Source: JANRKB01 sp033763695 (GTDB lineage: Bacteria; Planctomycetota; Phycisphaerae; Phycisphaerales; UBA1924). From it: DNA of 64,000 nucleotides. This document shows positions 47,247-56,093 of the stretch, one piece after another (the stretch's first letter is position 1; each line of letters starts with the position of its first letter). The notes below the pieces were generated by a model. It was not told the DNA's origin, made no database searches, and worked only from the letters and a program-made list of their open reading frames with translations. The stretch is taken from positions 1 to 64,000 of the forward strand of contig JANRKB010000027.1 of assembly GCA_033763695.1 (NCBI GenBank), given 5' to 3'. The position numbers and the translations under genes were made by a program.

Positions 47247-48821
47247 TCAGACGCGTGGACCGCTCTCGCCGAGCTTCGCGATCGCATCGCCGTACTGCTC
47301 GCGCAGCGGCTCGACCACTTCCTTGATGAACCGCTCAGTTTGCTCGACGCTGCGCCCGACGTACTTCATGGGGTCCATGACGCCGTCCCAGTTGAGCTCC
47401 GCGCTCAGCGGTCCGCCGCGGGCAGTCGACCAGAAGTTCTTGTCGGCTTTGAGACGTTCGAGCAGGTCGTTGTCGAGGCCCTCGCTCTTGACGCGCAGTC
47501 CGGCGGCCTGAGCATGCACGCGGATGAGTTCGTGATAGTGCTGACGATCGCCGCCGAGCTTCACGCACTCCATCAGGATGTTCTCGGTGGCCATGAACGG
47601 CAGTTCGGCCATGAGGTTCTTGCGGACCATGGCCTCGTGGACGATGAGCCCGCTGGCGACGTTGTGCATCAGGTCAAGCGCGCCGTCGAGGGCGAGGAAC
47701 GCTTCGGGCAGCGAAAGGCGGCGGTTGCTGCTGTCGTCCAGGGTGCGCTCGAGCCACTGCGTGGCGGCGGTGTCGTAGGCATTGCCGACGAGATTCATGA
47801 CAAAGCGCGTGAGGCCGCAGATCCGCTCGCAGCGCATCGGGTTGCGCTTGTACGGCATCGCGCTGCTGCCGATCTGCCTGGTCTCGAACGGCTCGTCGAT
47901 CTCCTTGCGATTGCAGAGCAGGCGGATGTCAGTGGCGATCTTGTGCAGGACGGCGGCGGTGGAGGCGAGGCCAGCCAATACATTCGCATCCGCGACGCGC
48001 GGATAGGTCTGGCCGCTGAGCTTGTGCGTGTACGTGTCGAGCGCAGAAACGGGAAACGGAAGCTCATTGAGTGCCGCGCCGTGACGGAGCTGCGACAGTG
48101 CTTGATCAAGGGCTGATCGGTCACTGTCGAACATTCCCGGATCATCAAGTTCGTTGAACAAGCGGAACAGAAATCGCACCTCGAGCTCGTCAACCTTTGC
48201 GTGATCGTTTCCGCAGAGCGCAAGGAAGGATGCCTGTGTACCAGTCGCCCCTTTGAGGCCTTTGTAGTGTGGCCACCCGCCAAGCCACGCAACATCGAGG
48301 TCATATGTCCATTGCGCGATGCGTCGACCGACCGTTGTTGGCTGGGCAGGCTGGTAGTGCGTGAAACCGAGCGTCGGCGTTTTGCTCCAGCGTTTGGATT
48401 GTTCTGCGAACGCCGTCTGCGTACGGGCGACCTTGGTCTCGATGAGCCGCATTGCATGCCTCAAGACCAATACATCCGCATTGCACACCACATCCTGACT
48501 CGTCATCCCCAGGTGGATGATGCCCTTGGCCTTGGGGCAGCGATCGCCCCACGCGTGGACGTGGGCCATGACATCGTGCCGCAGTTCGCGTTCGTAGGTG
48601 TTGGCCAGTTCGATGTCGGCGTCAGTGACATCGAGGTTGGCGCGGAGTTCCTCGACCTGTTCCTTGGTGACCGGCAGTCCGAGTTCGTGCTGGGCCTCGG
48701 CGACGGCGAGCCAGATGCGCCGCCAGGTCTGGAACTTGTGCCGCGGCGACCACAGCCGCAGCATCTCCGGGCTGGCGTTGCGTTCGGCGAGGGGGGAGGT
48801 GTAGGTGTCGTATTTGCTCAT
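47247..48821 (-). CDS. purB: Adenylosuccinate lyase
   Basis: Catalyses two steps of purine synthesis (SAICAR to AICAR, and adenylosuccinate to AMP). It has 524 residues against 430-480 in most bacteria. Landmarks are KGIIHLGMTSQDVVCNADVL, LGFTHYQPAQPTTVGRR, GATGTQASFL and the fumarase-lyase signature GSSAMPYKRNP. Between HAKVDELEV and SGQTYPRVAD there is an insert of roughly 37 residues, around 213-255, in a stretch that looks less GC-rich than the rest. Its ATG overlaps the stop of the HEPN toxin gene by 4 bases, so an essential enzyme is translated as the third gene of a toxin-antitoxin operon. Confidence 0.93.
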   Translation of the reverse strand: MSKYDTYTSPLAERNASPEMLRLWSPRHKFQTWRRIWLAVAEAQHELGLPVTKEQVEELRANLDVTDADIELANTYERELRHDVMAHVHAWGDRCPKAKGIIHLGMTSQDVVCNADVLVLRHAMRLIETKVARTQTAFAEQSKRWSKTPTLGFTHYQPAQPTTVGRRIAQWTYDLDVAWLGGWPHYKGLKGATGTQASFLALCGNDHAKVDELEVRFLFRLFNELDDPGMFDSDRSALDQALSQLRHGAALNELPFPVSALDTYTHKLSGQTYPRVADANVLAGLASTAAVLHKIATDIRLLCNRKEIDEPFETRQIGSSAMPYKRNPMRCERICGLTRFVMNLVGNAYDTAATQWLERTLDDSSNRRLSLPEAFLALDGALDLMHNVASGLIVHEAMVRKNLMAELPFMATENILMECVKLGGDRQHYHELIRVHAQAAGLRVKSEGLDNDLLERLKADKNFWSTARGGPLSAELNWDGVMDPMKYVGRSVEQTERFIKEVVEPLREQYGDAIAKLGESGPRV

Positions 48822-49198
48822 GGCGGCGAGGGAGGGTCTTCAGGGTACTGGTGTGCGAATCGCGACCATGTCGCGTCGGCAGCGGCTTTCAGTGCCGGAA
48901 CATCGTTGCTCAAGATCATCCAGACCTTGTCAGGGCTGATCTTGAAGTACACGTGAACCAAAAAGTTGCGGAAGCTGACGATCTGTCCGACGTCGCCCAT
49001 TTCGGCTGCGAGCTCTGGATCAGTTTTGGCCAGTTGATTAATCGCTTCGCCGATGGTGATCAGCCAACGCTCTGCGGCAGCCTGCAAGACCTGATCGTTG
49101 ACGTACTTCGCCTGCTCGGTTTGTGCAACGAGTTCCGTGAGCCTCGTCGCCGCGAAGCGAATATCCCAGACAAACGCACTTGGTTCACGCCGCGGCAT
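48818..49198 (-). CDS. hepT: HepT-type HEPN toxin (ribonuclease)
   Basis: A 126-residue helical HEPN protein (DUF86 group). It begins MPRREPSAFVWDIRFAATRL and has the conserved KYVNDQVLQAAAERWLITIG helix. The active motif RNFLVHVYFKI fits R-x4-H-x-Y, the RNase motif whose Tyr is AMPylated by the partner nucleotidyltransferase in studied HepT/MntA systems. It overlaps the antitoxin gene upstream by 14 bases and purB downstream by 4. Confidence 0.88.
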   Translation of the reverse strand: MPRREPSAFVWDIRFAATRLTELVAQTEQAKYVNDQVLQAAAERWLITIGEAINQLAKTDPELAAEMGDVGQIVSFRNFLVHVYFKISPDKVWMILSNDVPALKAAADATWSRFAHQYPEDPPSPP

Positions 49199-49496
49199 AA
49201 AGCGGCACCTTTGTGCGTTCGATCGATGACCGTACCACCGGATTTGGGATGCAGCCTCGCTCGATCAAGTCCACCTTTCGCCCCAGCAGCCGTTCCAACT
49301 CCTCGTGCAGCAGAAAGTAGACGTCATCAAAGCCCTTCCGCGGCTGCGGCAGGAACTCGACAAGGAAGTCCACATCGCTGCGACTTGGGTCGAACGTGTC
49401 GTCCGCCGCCGACCCGATCAGATACAGCCGCGCGACGCCGTGTGCTCGGCAGAGGCGTTCAATCTCAGCGGCGTTCTGGGCGACCAGCGGAATCAT
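49185..49496 (-). CDS. mntA: MntA-type nucleotidyltransferase antitoxin
   Basis: A 103-residue minimal nucleotidyltransferase. LYLIGSAADDTFDPSRSDVD followed by FLVEF gives the GS...DxD motif that binds Mg-ATP, and LERLLGRKVDLIERG supplies the later acidic residue. In known pairs it adds AMP units to the Tyr of HepT and silences it. The ATG at 49496 is chosen because the family fold starts there (MIPLVAQNAAEIERLCRAHG). TATCAT ends 6 bases upstream with no Shine-Dalgarno. The stop overlaps hepT. Confidence 0.88.
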   Translation of the reverse strand: MIPLVAQNAAEIERLCRAHGVARLYLIGSAADDTFDPSRSDVDFLVEFLPQPRKGFDDVYFLLHEELERLLGRKVDLIERGCIPNPVVRSSIERTKVPLYAAA

Positions 49497-49873
49497 GCTC
49501 AGATGATATCCGACCGGCCCGAGAACCCTTGTGTGTCGCCTCTCCGGGGAACATGCCCGCAAGGGCCGCGTCGAACTATCGCCGGCTTGCTCAACGCCGC
49601 CTCGTCCTTGCTGGTCCAGCCACGTCCCCGCGTCCGCCACGCACCCCCTCATGTCGGCTATCGTCTCGGGCCGTCGCGAACCGATGGAGAACGAGCAGGG
49701 CACGGCAGACCAGCGATCTGGTAAATGGCCCGTGAACGAGTGGTGGAACGGCCCTCTGGAGGAGGGCGACCACGCTCAGACGAAGCAACAGCGGCAGGAT
49801 GCCGACACGGATGACCCCGCCACGGGTGACAACGCCGACGACCGCAAGCCCGCCCGGCTTTCCGGCCCGCCGC
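49497..49873. other. 377-bp divergent intergenic region between mntA and the sigma factor gene
   Basis: No gene seen. It holds the mntA -10 candidate (49503-49508) and a small hairpin (GCCCTC / GAGGGC, 49751-49756 with 49762-49767) that would lie in the leader of the sigma factor gene. Two in-frame ATG codons at 49799 and 49814 could extend that gene. Confidence 0.5.
49503..49508 (-). promoter_or_regulatory. Candidate -10 element (TATCAT) of mntA-hepT-purB
   Basis: TATCAT ends 6 bases before the mntA ATG. The stretch TATCATCTG is shared with the cdsA start region. If active, it would drive a leaderless transcript of mntA-hepT-purB. Confidence 0.45.
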
Positions 49874-50569
49874 ATGACCACGCCGCCCTTCCATGACGCC
49901 CGACCTGCCGACTCGGGCCGCCCGGGCGACGATGATCTCACGCTCATCCGTGCGATTCGGCGGGGCGAGTCCGCCGCGTGGACGCCCTTGCTCTCGCGAC
50001 ATCAAGATCGTGTCTACGCCGTGTGCGTTCGCATGGTTGGCGATCGCGAACTGGCCCTCGACCTCGCCCAAGACACGCTGGTGAAGGTGATCCAAGGGCT
50101 GGATTCCTACGACGCACGCAGCCAGCTCTCGACGTGGATCACCCGCATCGCCATCAACGTCTGTCTTTCCAAACTCCGATCGGAGAAACTGCGGCGGCAC
50201 GCCTCCCTCGATGCCCCCAGCGGCGGCACAGACGATCCAGGCCGCACTTTCGCCGAATCGACCGCCCAGACCCGGGAACAATTCGCCGCCGAGCGTGTCC
50301 AATCGGGCGAGGACCGGCGGCTGGTGCTGGCGGCCCTCATGAGAATCGACCCGGAACAGCGAGCCATCTTGGTGCTTCGTGACAGCCGGGGAATGGATTA
50401 CGAACGGATCGCGGAAGTTCTTGGGGTTGCGGTCGGGACAGTCAAGAGCCGGCTCTTTCGAGCACGCACGGCTCTTCGGGAGCACATCGAGGCCCTCGAG
50501 AAGTCCGGCTCGGGCAGTGGCCCGGGCGGCGGGGTCGTCCCCCCCGCGGCGGGTCGTGGCAGGGTCTAA
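49874..50569 (+). CDS. RNA polymerase sigma factor, ECF (RpoE-like) type
   Basis: About 231 residues. The region-2 block is clear: HQDRVYAVCVRMVGDRELAL, then DLAQDTLVKVIQGLDSYDAR and LSTWITRIAINVCLSKLR. Region 4 follows at about 150-200 (RIDPEQRAILVLRDSRGMDY, then ERIAEVLGVAVGTVKSRLFR). The tail is Gly/Ser/Pro-rich. There is no Shine-Dalgarno at 49874; starts at 49799 or 49814 are possible and would only lengthen a disordered head. The next gene, 71 bases downstream, encodes a single-pass membrane protein and is the likely anti-sigma factor. Confidence 0.85.
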   Translation: MTTPPFHDARPADSGRPGDDDLTLIRAIRRGESAAWTPLLSRHQDRVYAVCVRMVGDRELALDLAQDTLVKVIQGLDSYDARSQLSTWITRIAINVCLSKLRSEKLRRHASLDAPSGGTDDPGRTFAESTAQTREQFAAERVQSGEDRRLVLAALMRIDPEQRAILVLRDSRGMDYERIAEVLGVAVGTVKSRLFRARTALREHIEALEKSGSGSGPGGGVVPPAAGRGRV

Positions 50570-50640
50570 CTTTCCGCACGTTCGCGACGGTGCACAGTCC
50601 TCGGTTTGCGTCGGGATCTGGAGATCGAGTCACGTCTGGT

Positions 50641-51861
50641 ATGGATCAGCAGCCTTCCAACCCCAATCCGATCACCGAAGCCGATCTCATCGGCTGGGTG
50701 GAAGGCACGCTTCCCGCGGCCCGTGATCGCATGCTGCGTGCAGAACTCACGCGGAACCCCACGCTCGCGCTGCGGCTGCAAGCGATGACGCAGGATCGCG
50801 CGATCCTCACATCCATCCCTGACGAGCCCGCGCCGGCCGCGCTGCTCGCCGCAGTGCAGGAAGCGATCGAACGTCAGACGCTCTTCGCCGACGCTCCTGC
50901 TCTGAAGATTGATCGTCCCAGCCGCTGGTCGCGTTGGGCCTTGCGCCCGAACATGGCGATGGCTGCGGGTGTCGCATTGGTGATCACCGGCGGCGTCTAT
51001 TGGGCGCTGGTCTTCTCGAACGCTTCGCCGGTCGTTCGCAACATGCCCACGCACGACGTGCCGTCGGTGGCTGTCGGGCCGAGCACGCCGAATCTCGGGC
51101 CTCGGAATGCCGCAAATGGCGGGTCGTCGGGCGTGACGGAGATCGCGCCGGTCTTGGCATCGGACACGACGGGCGAACTGCTGCCGATGCAGGGCGATTT
51201 CGCGTATTCGGGCTCAGACACGCAGACGCTCGCGCTGGCAGAAGCGGTGATGAAGGCCGAGTCCGGCCCGCCGCGTCGTCCGCTGGATGCACGCACTGCT
51301 GAACTGCGTCGCGCGCTGGAACTGGCCGAGCAGGGCCGCCTGGTGATCCGCGTCCGCACGCCCGCGGGCACGCGCGTCGCAAGCAAGATGGATGCGTTGG
51401 CCGCGTCGGCGTCACGTCGTGATCCCGTGCGTGCGTGGCGCGTCGAAGGTGACGTGCCTCCGACGCTGCTTGCATCGCTGACCAACGCCGGGCCGATGAC
51501 GAGCCTCGAAGAGCGCACTGTGACGGTAAGCCCCACGCTCGCCTCAAGCGAGCCGCAGGATGTCGGTCGTCAGGCGGGCGTCACAGTGCCCACGCGTGTG
51601 GTGCGTGATACGTTGCCGGCCGTTTCGTCGCCCGCCGCGGCGTGCATGGCGGAGTTCCGCCCGACCGCACCCACATTGCAGGCGTTGGTTGCCGCACTCT
51701 CGCAGAAGTTGGGCGGCGAGGTGATCCTCTCGGAGGCGAGTTCGCCGCAGCCGATTACAAGCGACCCGGCCGATGCGTCAAGCGTCGTCTGGTGGACCCA
51801 GCCGCCGGGAACGTGGGGCAAGTGGATCACCGTTCCGGTCGTTGTTGAATCCAACCGCTGA
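50641..51861 (+). CDS. Probable membrane-anchored anti-sigma factor
   Basis: A 406-residue protein. The first 60 residues (ITEADLIGWVEGTLPAARDR, then MLRAELTRNPTLALRLQAM) have the helical look of a cytoplasmic anti-sigma head. One transmembrane helix lies near 104-125 (MAMAAGVALVITGGVYWALV). The rest, about 280 residues, would be extracytoplasmic and is Ser/Thr/Pro-rich with some strands. No zinc-binding HxxxCxxC motif is visible, so it is not a ZAS-type anti-sigma. The assignment rests on position after an ECF sigma gene and on topology. A GGAG precedes the start at some distance. Confidence 0.65.
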   Translation: MDQQPSNPNPITEADLIGWVEGTLPAARDRMLRAELTRNPTLALRLQAMTQDRAILTSIPDEPAPAALLAAVQEAIERQTLFADAPALKIDRPSRWSRWALRPNMAMAAGVALVITGGVYWALVFSNASPVVRNMPTHDVPSVAVGPSTPNLGPRNAANGGSSGVTEIAPVLASDTTGELLPMQGDFAYSGSDTQTLALAEAVMKAESGPPRRPLDARTAELRRALELAEQGRLVIRVRTPAGTRVASKMDALAASASRRDPVRAWRVEGDVPPTLLASLTNAGPMTSLEERTVTVSPTLASSEPQDVGRQAGVTVPTRVVRDTLPAVSSPAAACMAEFRPTAPTLQALVAALSQKLGGEVILSEASSPQPITSDPADASSVVWWTQPPGTWGKWITVPVVVESNR

Positions 51862-51892
51862 GCCTGTCGTGCGAGGTTTGGTCTGACGCGCG

Positions 51893-53179
51893 TTACTCCG
51901 CGCTGGCCGCGCCGACCAGCGTCCCCGCGAACGCTGCTGGGAACTGAGCCGCCATCCATTCCATCACTTGGCCGTGTTGCACGTTCGCGTTCAGGTATCC
52001 CTGGGCCTGGCGCAGCACATCGAGTGCGCTCATCGCACCGGCGACGGCGGAGTCCTCCGCACCGCGTGCGCTCGCGAGACCCCGTCGCATGACGCCGCGG
52101 AAGTACTCCGAGAGCAACCGGAAGAGCAGGTCAGCGGCCGAGCGATTGGCTCGATCCTTGCTGGCTTCGGGGTTCTTTTCGACGTGGGCCTTGGCCCATC
52201 CTTCGACGAGTTCTCCCATCGCCGCACCGAGTTCGAGGCTGAATCGCCCGCGCGTGACTTCAGCGAGCATCGGATCGAGCTTCTGCTGCCACGCAAAGAG
52301 ATCACTCTCCAGAGCGCTCAGCAGTTCGCCAGGCGACCCCGCGGCATATCGAAGCAGCCACTGCCGCGATTCCTCAGGCAGTTCAACTTTGGCCGAGCGA
52401 AGCCACAGCGCCATCCCTTCATCATCCAAGGGTGTGAACGCGACGCGCTGGCAGCGGCTGCGAATGGTGGGCAGCAGCCGTTCCTCGTTGCTGGTGACGA
52501 GGATGATCACCGTCCGCCCCTCGGGCTCCTCCATCGTCTTCAGAATCGCGTTCTGCACCGGGGCGTTGGTGGGGGAGCGATCAAGCAGTTCGGCTTCGTC
52601 GACGATGAACACCTTGCTCGCGCGGCCTTCATTGCGAAGCGTTGGCGCAAGCGCCGCGGGAACGAGAAGATGCTCTTCAACGACGTCTTTGGCGATCGTG
52701 GCTTGCTTGCTGTCGCGGACCTTGGAGTCCTCGCTGTACGCGGCCAGTTCCTTGCGGATGATGTGCAGGTCCGGATGCGTGCCGGCACGCAGCAACCGCT
52801 GAACCGCGGACTCGGGATCGGGCGCGATGCGTCCCGAAAGGTCGGGCGCAGCGCTCGGATCCAGAAGCGTCGCCGCGAACGAAAGCGCGGTGGTGAACTT
52901 TCCGACGCCGCGCGGCCCATGGAAGATCCACGCGTGATGCACGCGCTCCGACGCGATGGCGGCGTGCAGCACCCCCAGAGCGCGACGATGTCCGACGATC
53001 GCGTCGAGGCCGATCGGCGGTGGGTGCAGCGCGGAAGTCGGCGCGACGGGGGCTTCTGCCGTCGCATCTCCGCCGAGCATGAATGCGTCATCGCTCGCCT
53101 TGGCGCGAGGCTTGCGCGCGGCTTTGGGTGCCTTTGACGAGCCGTCTGCGGCGGAGGTTGAGGCGGGTTTCTTGGCCAC
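51893..53179 (-). CDS. holB: DNA polymerase III subunit delta' (clamp loader)
   Basis: A 428-residue AAA+ clamp-loader subunit. After an Ala/Lys-rich N-terminal extension of about 55 residues, GLDAIVGHRRALGVLHAAIA begins the fold. It has a Walker A-like GPRGVGKFT, Walker B VFIVDEAELL, and the sensor block TVIILVTSNEERLLPTIRSR followed by CQ. The zinc-binding Cys cluster of tau is not present, which favours delta'. The start is GTG at 53179, with TACGCT 7 bases upstream on the minus strand. It is divergent from the methyltransferase gene and convergent with the anti-sigma gene. Confidence 0.85.
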   Translation of the reverse strand: MAKKPASTSAADGSSKAPKAARKPRAKASDDAFMLGGDATAEAPVAPTSALHPPPIGLDAIVGHRRALGVLHAAIASERVHHAWIFHGPRGVGKFTTALSFAATLLDPSAAPDLSGRIAPDPESAVQRLLRAGTHPDLHIIRKELAAYSEDSKVRDSKQATIAKDVVEEHLLVPAALAPTLRNEGRASKVFIVDEAELLDRSPTNAPVQNAILKTMEEPEGRTVIILVTSNEERLLPTIRSRCQRVAFTPLDDEGMALWLRSAKVELPEESRQWLLRYAAGSPGELLSALESDLFAWQQKLDPMLAEVTRGRFSLELGAAMGELVEGWAKAHVEKNPEASKDRANRSAADLLFRLLSEYFRGVMRRGLASARGAEDSAVAGAMSALDVLRQAQGYLNANVQHGQVMEWMAAQFPAAFAGTLVGAASAE

Positions 53180-53186
53180 GGCTGCA

Positions 53187-53192
53187 AGCGTA
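53187..53192 (-). promoter_or_regulatory. Candidate -10 element (TACGCT) of holB
   Basis: TACGCT ends 7 bases before the GTG start of holB; no Shine-Dalgarno is seen. Confidence 0.4.
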
Positions 53193-53286
53193 GTCGACGC
53201 GGCCGGGTGGCGTCCGCGATGGGGGGTGTGACAGGACGTTGGGCGTTGCGATTAGAATGCCGGTCGAGATCAGGAGTCGTGCCTCG

Positions 53287-54831
53287 ATGACCAACCCTGC
53301 CGCGCTTGAACCCGCCCGTCTGCCGCCCGTCGATGCCGCACGTCGCATTGGCGATCTGTTCCGTCGCTGTGCTCTGAATGAGGGCGGCCTGCTGCGCACG
53401 CTCGGCGTGCGCGAGATGGCCGAGGCTTCTGCGTTGGACTTGCAGACACGCTTGGCACGCACTGCGGGAACCGATGCCCAGCACCAGTTCATCCGCCTGT
53501 TCTTCTTTGGCGTGCCCGTGAACGCCGACGTCTTGTCGGCGGCGATCGCTCCGATGACGGTGGCAGAGTGGATTGATTGGGGTCTGCTTCGCACGGACGC
53601 GCCCGGCGAGGTGTGTGCGGGCGTGCAGCTCTATCCCGACGGCGATCAGGTGTTCGCGACGGATATGCCACAGTTTGAGAACGGGCGAATGGTCGTCCCC
53701 GACGCGTGTGTCATGACGCCGGGCGCGACCACCAAGGCCGTGAAGATGCTCGTGATTCGGCGGCCGGTCGAAACCGCGCTCGACGTCGGCACCGGATGCG
53801 GGATTCTGGCGATCTTCGCCGCCGGCTATGCGCGGCGTGCGTTCGCAACCGACCTGACCCAGCGTTCGGTGGACTTCACGCGTTTCAATGCCGCGCTCAA
53901 CGGCATCGAAAATCTTGAGGCGCTGCGCGGCAGCCTGCTCGAGCCAGTCAAGGACCGCCGCTTCGACGCGATCGTCTCGAATCCGCCGTTCGTGATTTCG
54001 CCCAGCAACCGCTACATCTATCGCGACGGCGGCATGCACGGCGACATGTTCGTCCAGTCCCTCATTCGTCAAGCCGCTGAGGTTCTGAACCCCGGCGGCA
54101 CGCTGCAGATGCTCTTTGACTGGGCCCATTTCCGCGGCCAGCATCCTGCGCAGCGCGTCGCCTCGTGGTTCCAGGGTCTGGGCTGCGACGCGCTGGTGAT
54201 GCGCGTCAGCGGTATGTCGCCGCTCGACTACGCCAAGTTCTGGACGCGCCAACTCGAGGACAATGCTGGCCCCGAGGCACAGAGGCAGGCGATCGAGCAT
54301 TGGTTGGACTACTACCGAACGCAGGGCATCGAGGGCATGAGCCACGGCCATCTCTCGCTGCGCAAGCTCCCCGCGGGCGCGACACGGCAACCGTCTGTCA
54401 TGGTGCAGGAGCAGCGACCGGGCGTCACAGGCAACATCAGCGAACAGGTCCGCCGCCTGCTGTGGAATCTCGACACGCTTGCGATGGATGATCAGTCGAT
54501 GCTATCGCGTGCGTTCGTTCCCGCGCCCGAGCTGCGGATTCGACAGGATGTGACGCCGCCGGGGGCTCACCCTCAGGGTGCCAGCGCCGCGACTGGCGCG
54601 CAGGCGGCGGCGGAGTTCAGCGTGCTGCTGCGCGGCGGTTTGGGAACGACGATGCCGTCCTCGCCCGACGTCGCGCGACTCGTCATGTCGATGAGCGCGA
54701 GCAAGCCGCTCGGGCGAATCGTCGAAGAGATCGCGCAAGCGTCGGGTCGCGGCGCATCAGCCATCGCCGGGCCAGTTGTCATGGCGACAAGAAAGCTTCT
54801 CGAAGCAGGGATGATCGAGGCGCACGCGTGA
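53287..54831 (+). CDS. SAM-dependent methyltransferase of the PrmC/RsmC type
   Basis: A 514-residue protein. The N-terminal 170 residues are unassigned. A class I methyltransferase follows (about 155-350) with the SAM loop ALDVGTGCGILAIFAAGYAR, an acidic TDLTQRSVDFTRFNAA and the target-binding motif AIVSNPPFVISP, the NPPF signature of enzymes that methylate exocyclic or amide nitrogens in rRNA, DNA or glutamine. A C-terminal 160-residue extension is helical and may recognise substrate. The architecture resembles RsmC-like proteins with extra domains, but the target cannot be decided. A GGAG lies upstream of the ATG at 53287. Confidence 0.75.
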   Translation: MTNPAALEPARLPPVDAARRIGDLFRRCALNEGGLLRTLGVREMAEASALDLQTRLARTAGTDAQHQFIRLFFFGVPVNADVLSAAIAPMTVAEWIDWGLLRTDAPGEVCAGVQLYPDGDQVFATDMPQFENGRMVVPDACVMTPGATTKAVKMLVIRRPVETALDVGTGCGILAIFAAGYARRAFATDLTQRSVDFTRFNAALNGIENLEALRGSLLEPVKDRRFDAIVSNPPFVISPSNRYIYRDGGMHGDMFVQSLIRQAAEVLNPGGTLQMLFDWAHFRGQHPAQRVASWFQGLGCDALVMRVSGMSPLDYAKFWTRQLEDNAGPEAQRQAIEHWLDYYRTQGIEGMSHGHLSLRKLPAGATRQPSVMVQEQRPGVTGNISEQVRRLLWNLDTLAMDDQSMLSRAFVPAPELRIRQDVTPPGAHPQGASAATGAQAAAEFSVLLRGGLGTTMPSSPDVARLVMSMSASKPLGRIVEEIAQASGRGASAIAGPVVMATRKLLEAGMIEAHA

Positions 54832-54876
54832 CGACGTCGTGTGAGCGGCGCCTCTGAAACGCTCGCGCATCAGCGG

Positions 54877-55695
54877 TTACTTCTCGCCGAGGTACTTCTT
54901 CACCTGCGGCTCAATGGCGTCGGCCCAGATCTGGTAGCCCTTGGGAGACAGATGCAGGTAGTCGGGCATGATCTCCTTGGAGATCGACCCGTCGGGCTGC
55001 AGGAACTTGTCGCCGATGTCGAGATAGGTGATGTGGGTTTCGTCGGCGTAGGTCTTAAGGATTGCGTTGGTGGCGGCGAGCTTGTCGCGCTGCGGGTTGG
55101 TGTGCTCGCCGCGTGGGAAGATGCCCAGCAGAAGGACATGAGCGTCGGGCAGTTTGGCCCGCGTCGCATCGAGACATGCCTTGACGCCCTCGGCGATCTG
55201 TGCCGGCGTGAAGTCGTCCTTGTTCGAGTTGTTCGTGCCGATCATCATCACCACGAGCTTGGGCGTAGCGGCACCTTCGCGGATGGGCTTGTCGAGCCCT
55301 TCGACGTTGCCGTTCTGAATGCGATGGAGCAGGTGCTGCGTTTGGTCGCCGCCGATGCCACAGTTGAGGGACTTGCGCGGGCCATAGGTCTTGGCCCAGA
55401 CATCCTTGCCAGCGCCCTCCCAGCCTTGGGTGATCGAGTCACCCATGAAGACCAGTGCGACATCGCCCTTCTTGGCGTTGGCCGTGATCGCGTCGCAGCG
55501 CTGCTTCCACCAAGCGTCGCTCTTGCCCACGGCGACGACAGCCCGATTCTCAGCCGCAGGTGCCGCGCTGGGAGCCGCGGCCGGAGCAGGCGAGGCTGCC
55601 GGTGAAGTGCTTGGCGCAGGCTGACCGCGCCCGATCGCAAGTGCGCAAACGGAAAGACCGACCAAGGCGACCGAACCAATGTGACGCATCTTCAT
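54877..55695 (-). CDS. Exported SGNH/GDSL hydrolase
   Basis: A 272-residue secreted esterase-type protein. The signal peptide (about 1-21) leads to an Ala/Pro-rich linker. The catalytic domain has all four blocks: block I FMGDSITQGWEG with the Ser, block II GIGGDQ with the Gly, block III MIGTNNSNKDD with the Asn, and block V MPDYLHLSPKGYQIWADA with the Asp/His pair. This is the platelet-activating factor acetylhydrolase-like subgroup; it should remove acetyl or short acyl esters, possibly from polysaccharide or lipid. The ATG at 55695 has GGAGAA upstream. Convergent with the methyltransferase gene. Confidence 0.88.
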   Translation of the reverse strand: MKMRHIGSVALVGLSVCALAIGRGQPAPSTSPAASPAPAAAPSAAPAAENRAVVAVGKSDAWWKQRCDAITANAKKGDVALVFMGDSITQGWEGAGKDVWAKTYGPRKSLNCGIGGDQTQHLLHRIQNGNVEGLDKPIREGAATPKLVVMMIGTNNSNKDDFTPAQIAEGVKACLDATRAKLPDAHVLLLGIFPRGEHTNPQRDKLAATNAILKTYADETHITYLDIGDKFLQPDGSISKEIMPDYLHLSPKGYQIWADAIEPQVKKYLGEK

Positions 55696-56093
55696 GGCGT
55701 TTCTCCGACGGCGAAGTGGGCGCGGGCAGACCGCCCGAACCTCCAGGCAGACTATCGCGAAGCACGGATCTGCGGCAGAGGCGGCGCGCGATCAGCGAGG
55801 TTTGGAAAACGGAAGGTCGGTTGCCCAGTGACCCGCTGGCAGCGGCGGATCGCACGGAAACACGAAAGGCCCGTCAGAAGCACGGGAACGCCACACGCCG
55901 CGGAAAGTGCGAAGGGGTCGCAAGAGTAGGGGGGGAGCAGAGCGGAGTCACGCCAAGTCAAGTGGTTACAAACTTGTTGACCCGGGCACGCCACCCAAGT
56001 ACGTTCATGCCGTTCGAAAGGACTTTCGTCGCGTGGGCGGCTCACCGGCCCCGCGGGCGCGCGATTTCACTGGTGACGAAGGGCGAACTGCAG
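55696..56093 (+). other. 398-bp divergent region before the lipoprotein operon
   Basis: No gene is seen. It contains the best promoter match in the window (55977-56005) and a run of G residues near 55929-55935. It separates the SGNH hydrolase from the operon at 56094-61873. Confidence 0.5.
55977..56005 (+). promoter_or_regulatory. Candidate sigma-70-type promoter of the LpoB-like operon
   Basis: TTGACC (55977-55982), 17-base spacer, TACGTT (56000-56005). About 88 bases before the ATG at 56094. Good -35, fair -10, correct spacing. Confidence 0.5.

Noticed and set aside
51968..53137. A 389-residue plus-strand frame opposite holB
   Set aside because: It is the reverse shadow of a gene with clear AAA+ motifs; no domain is seen in it.
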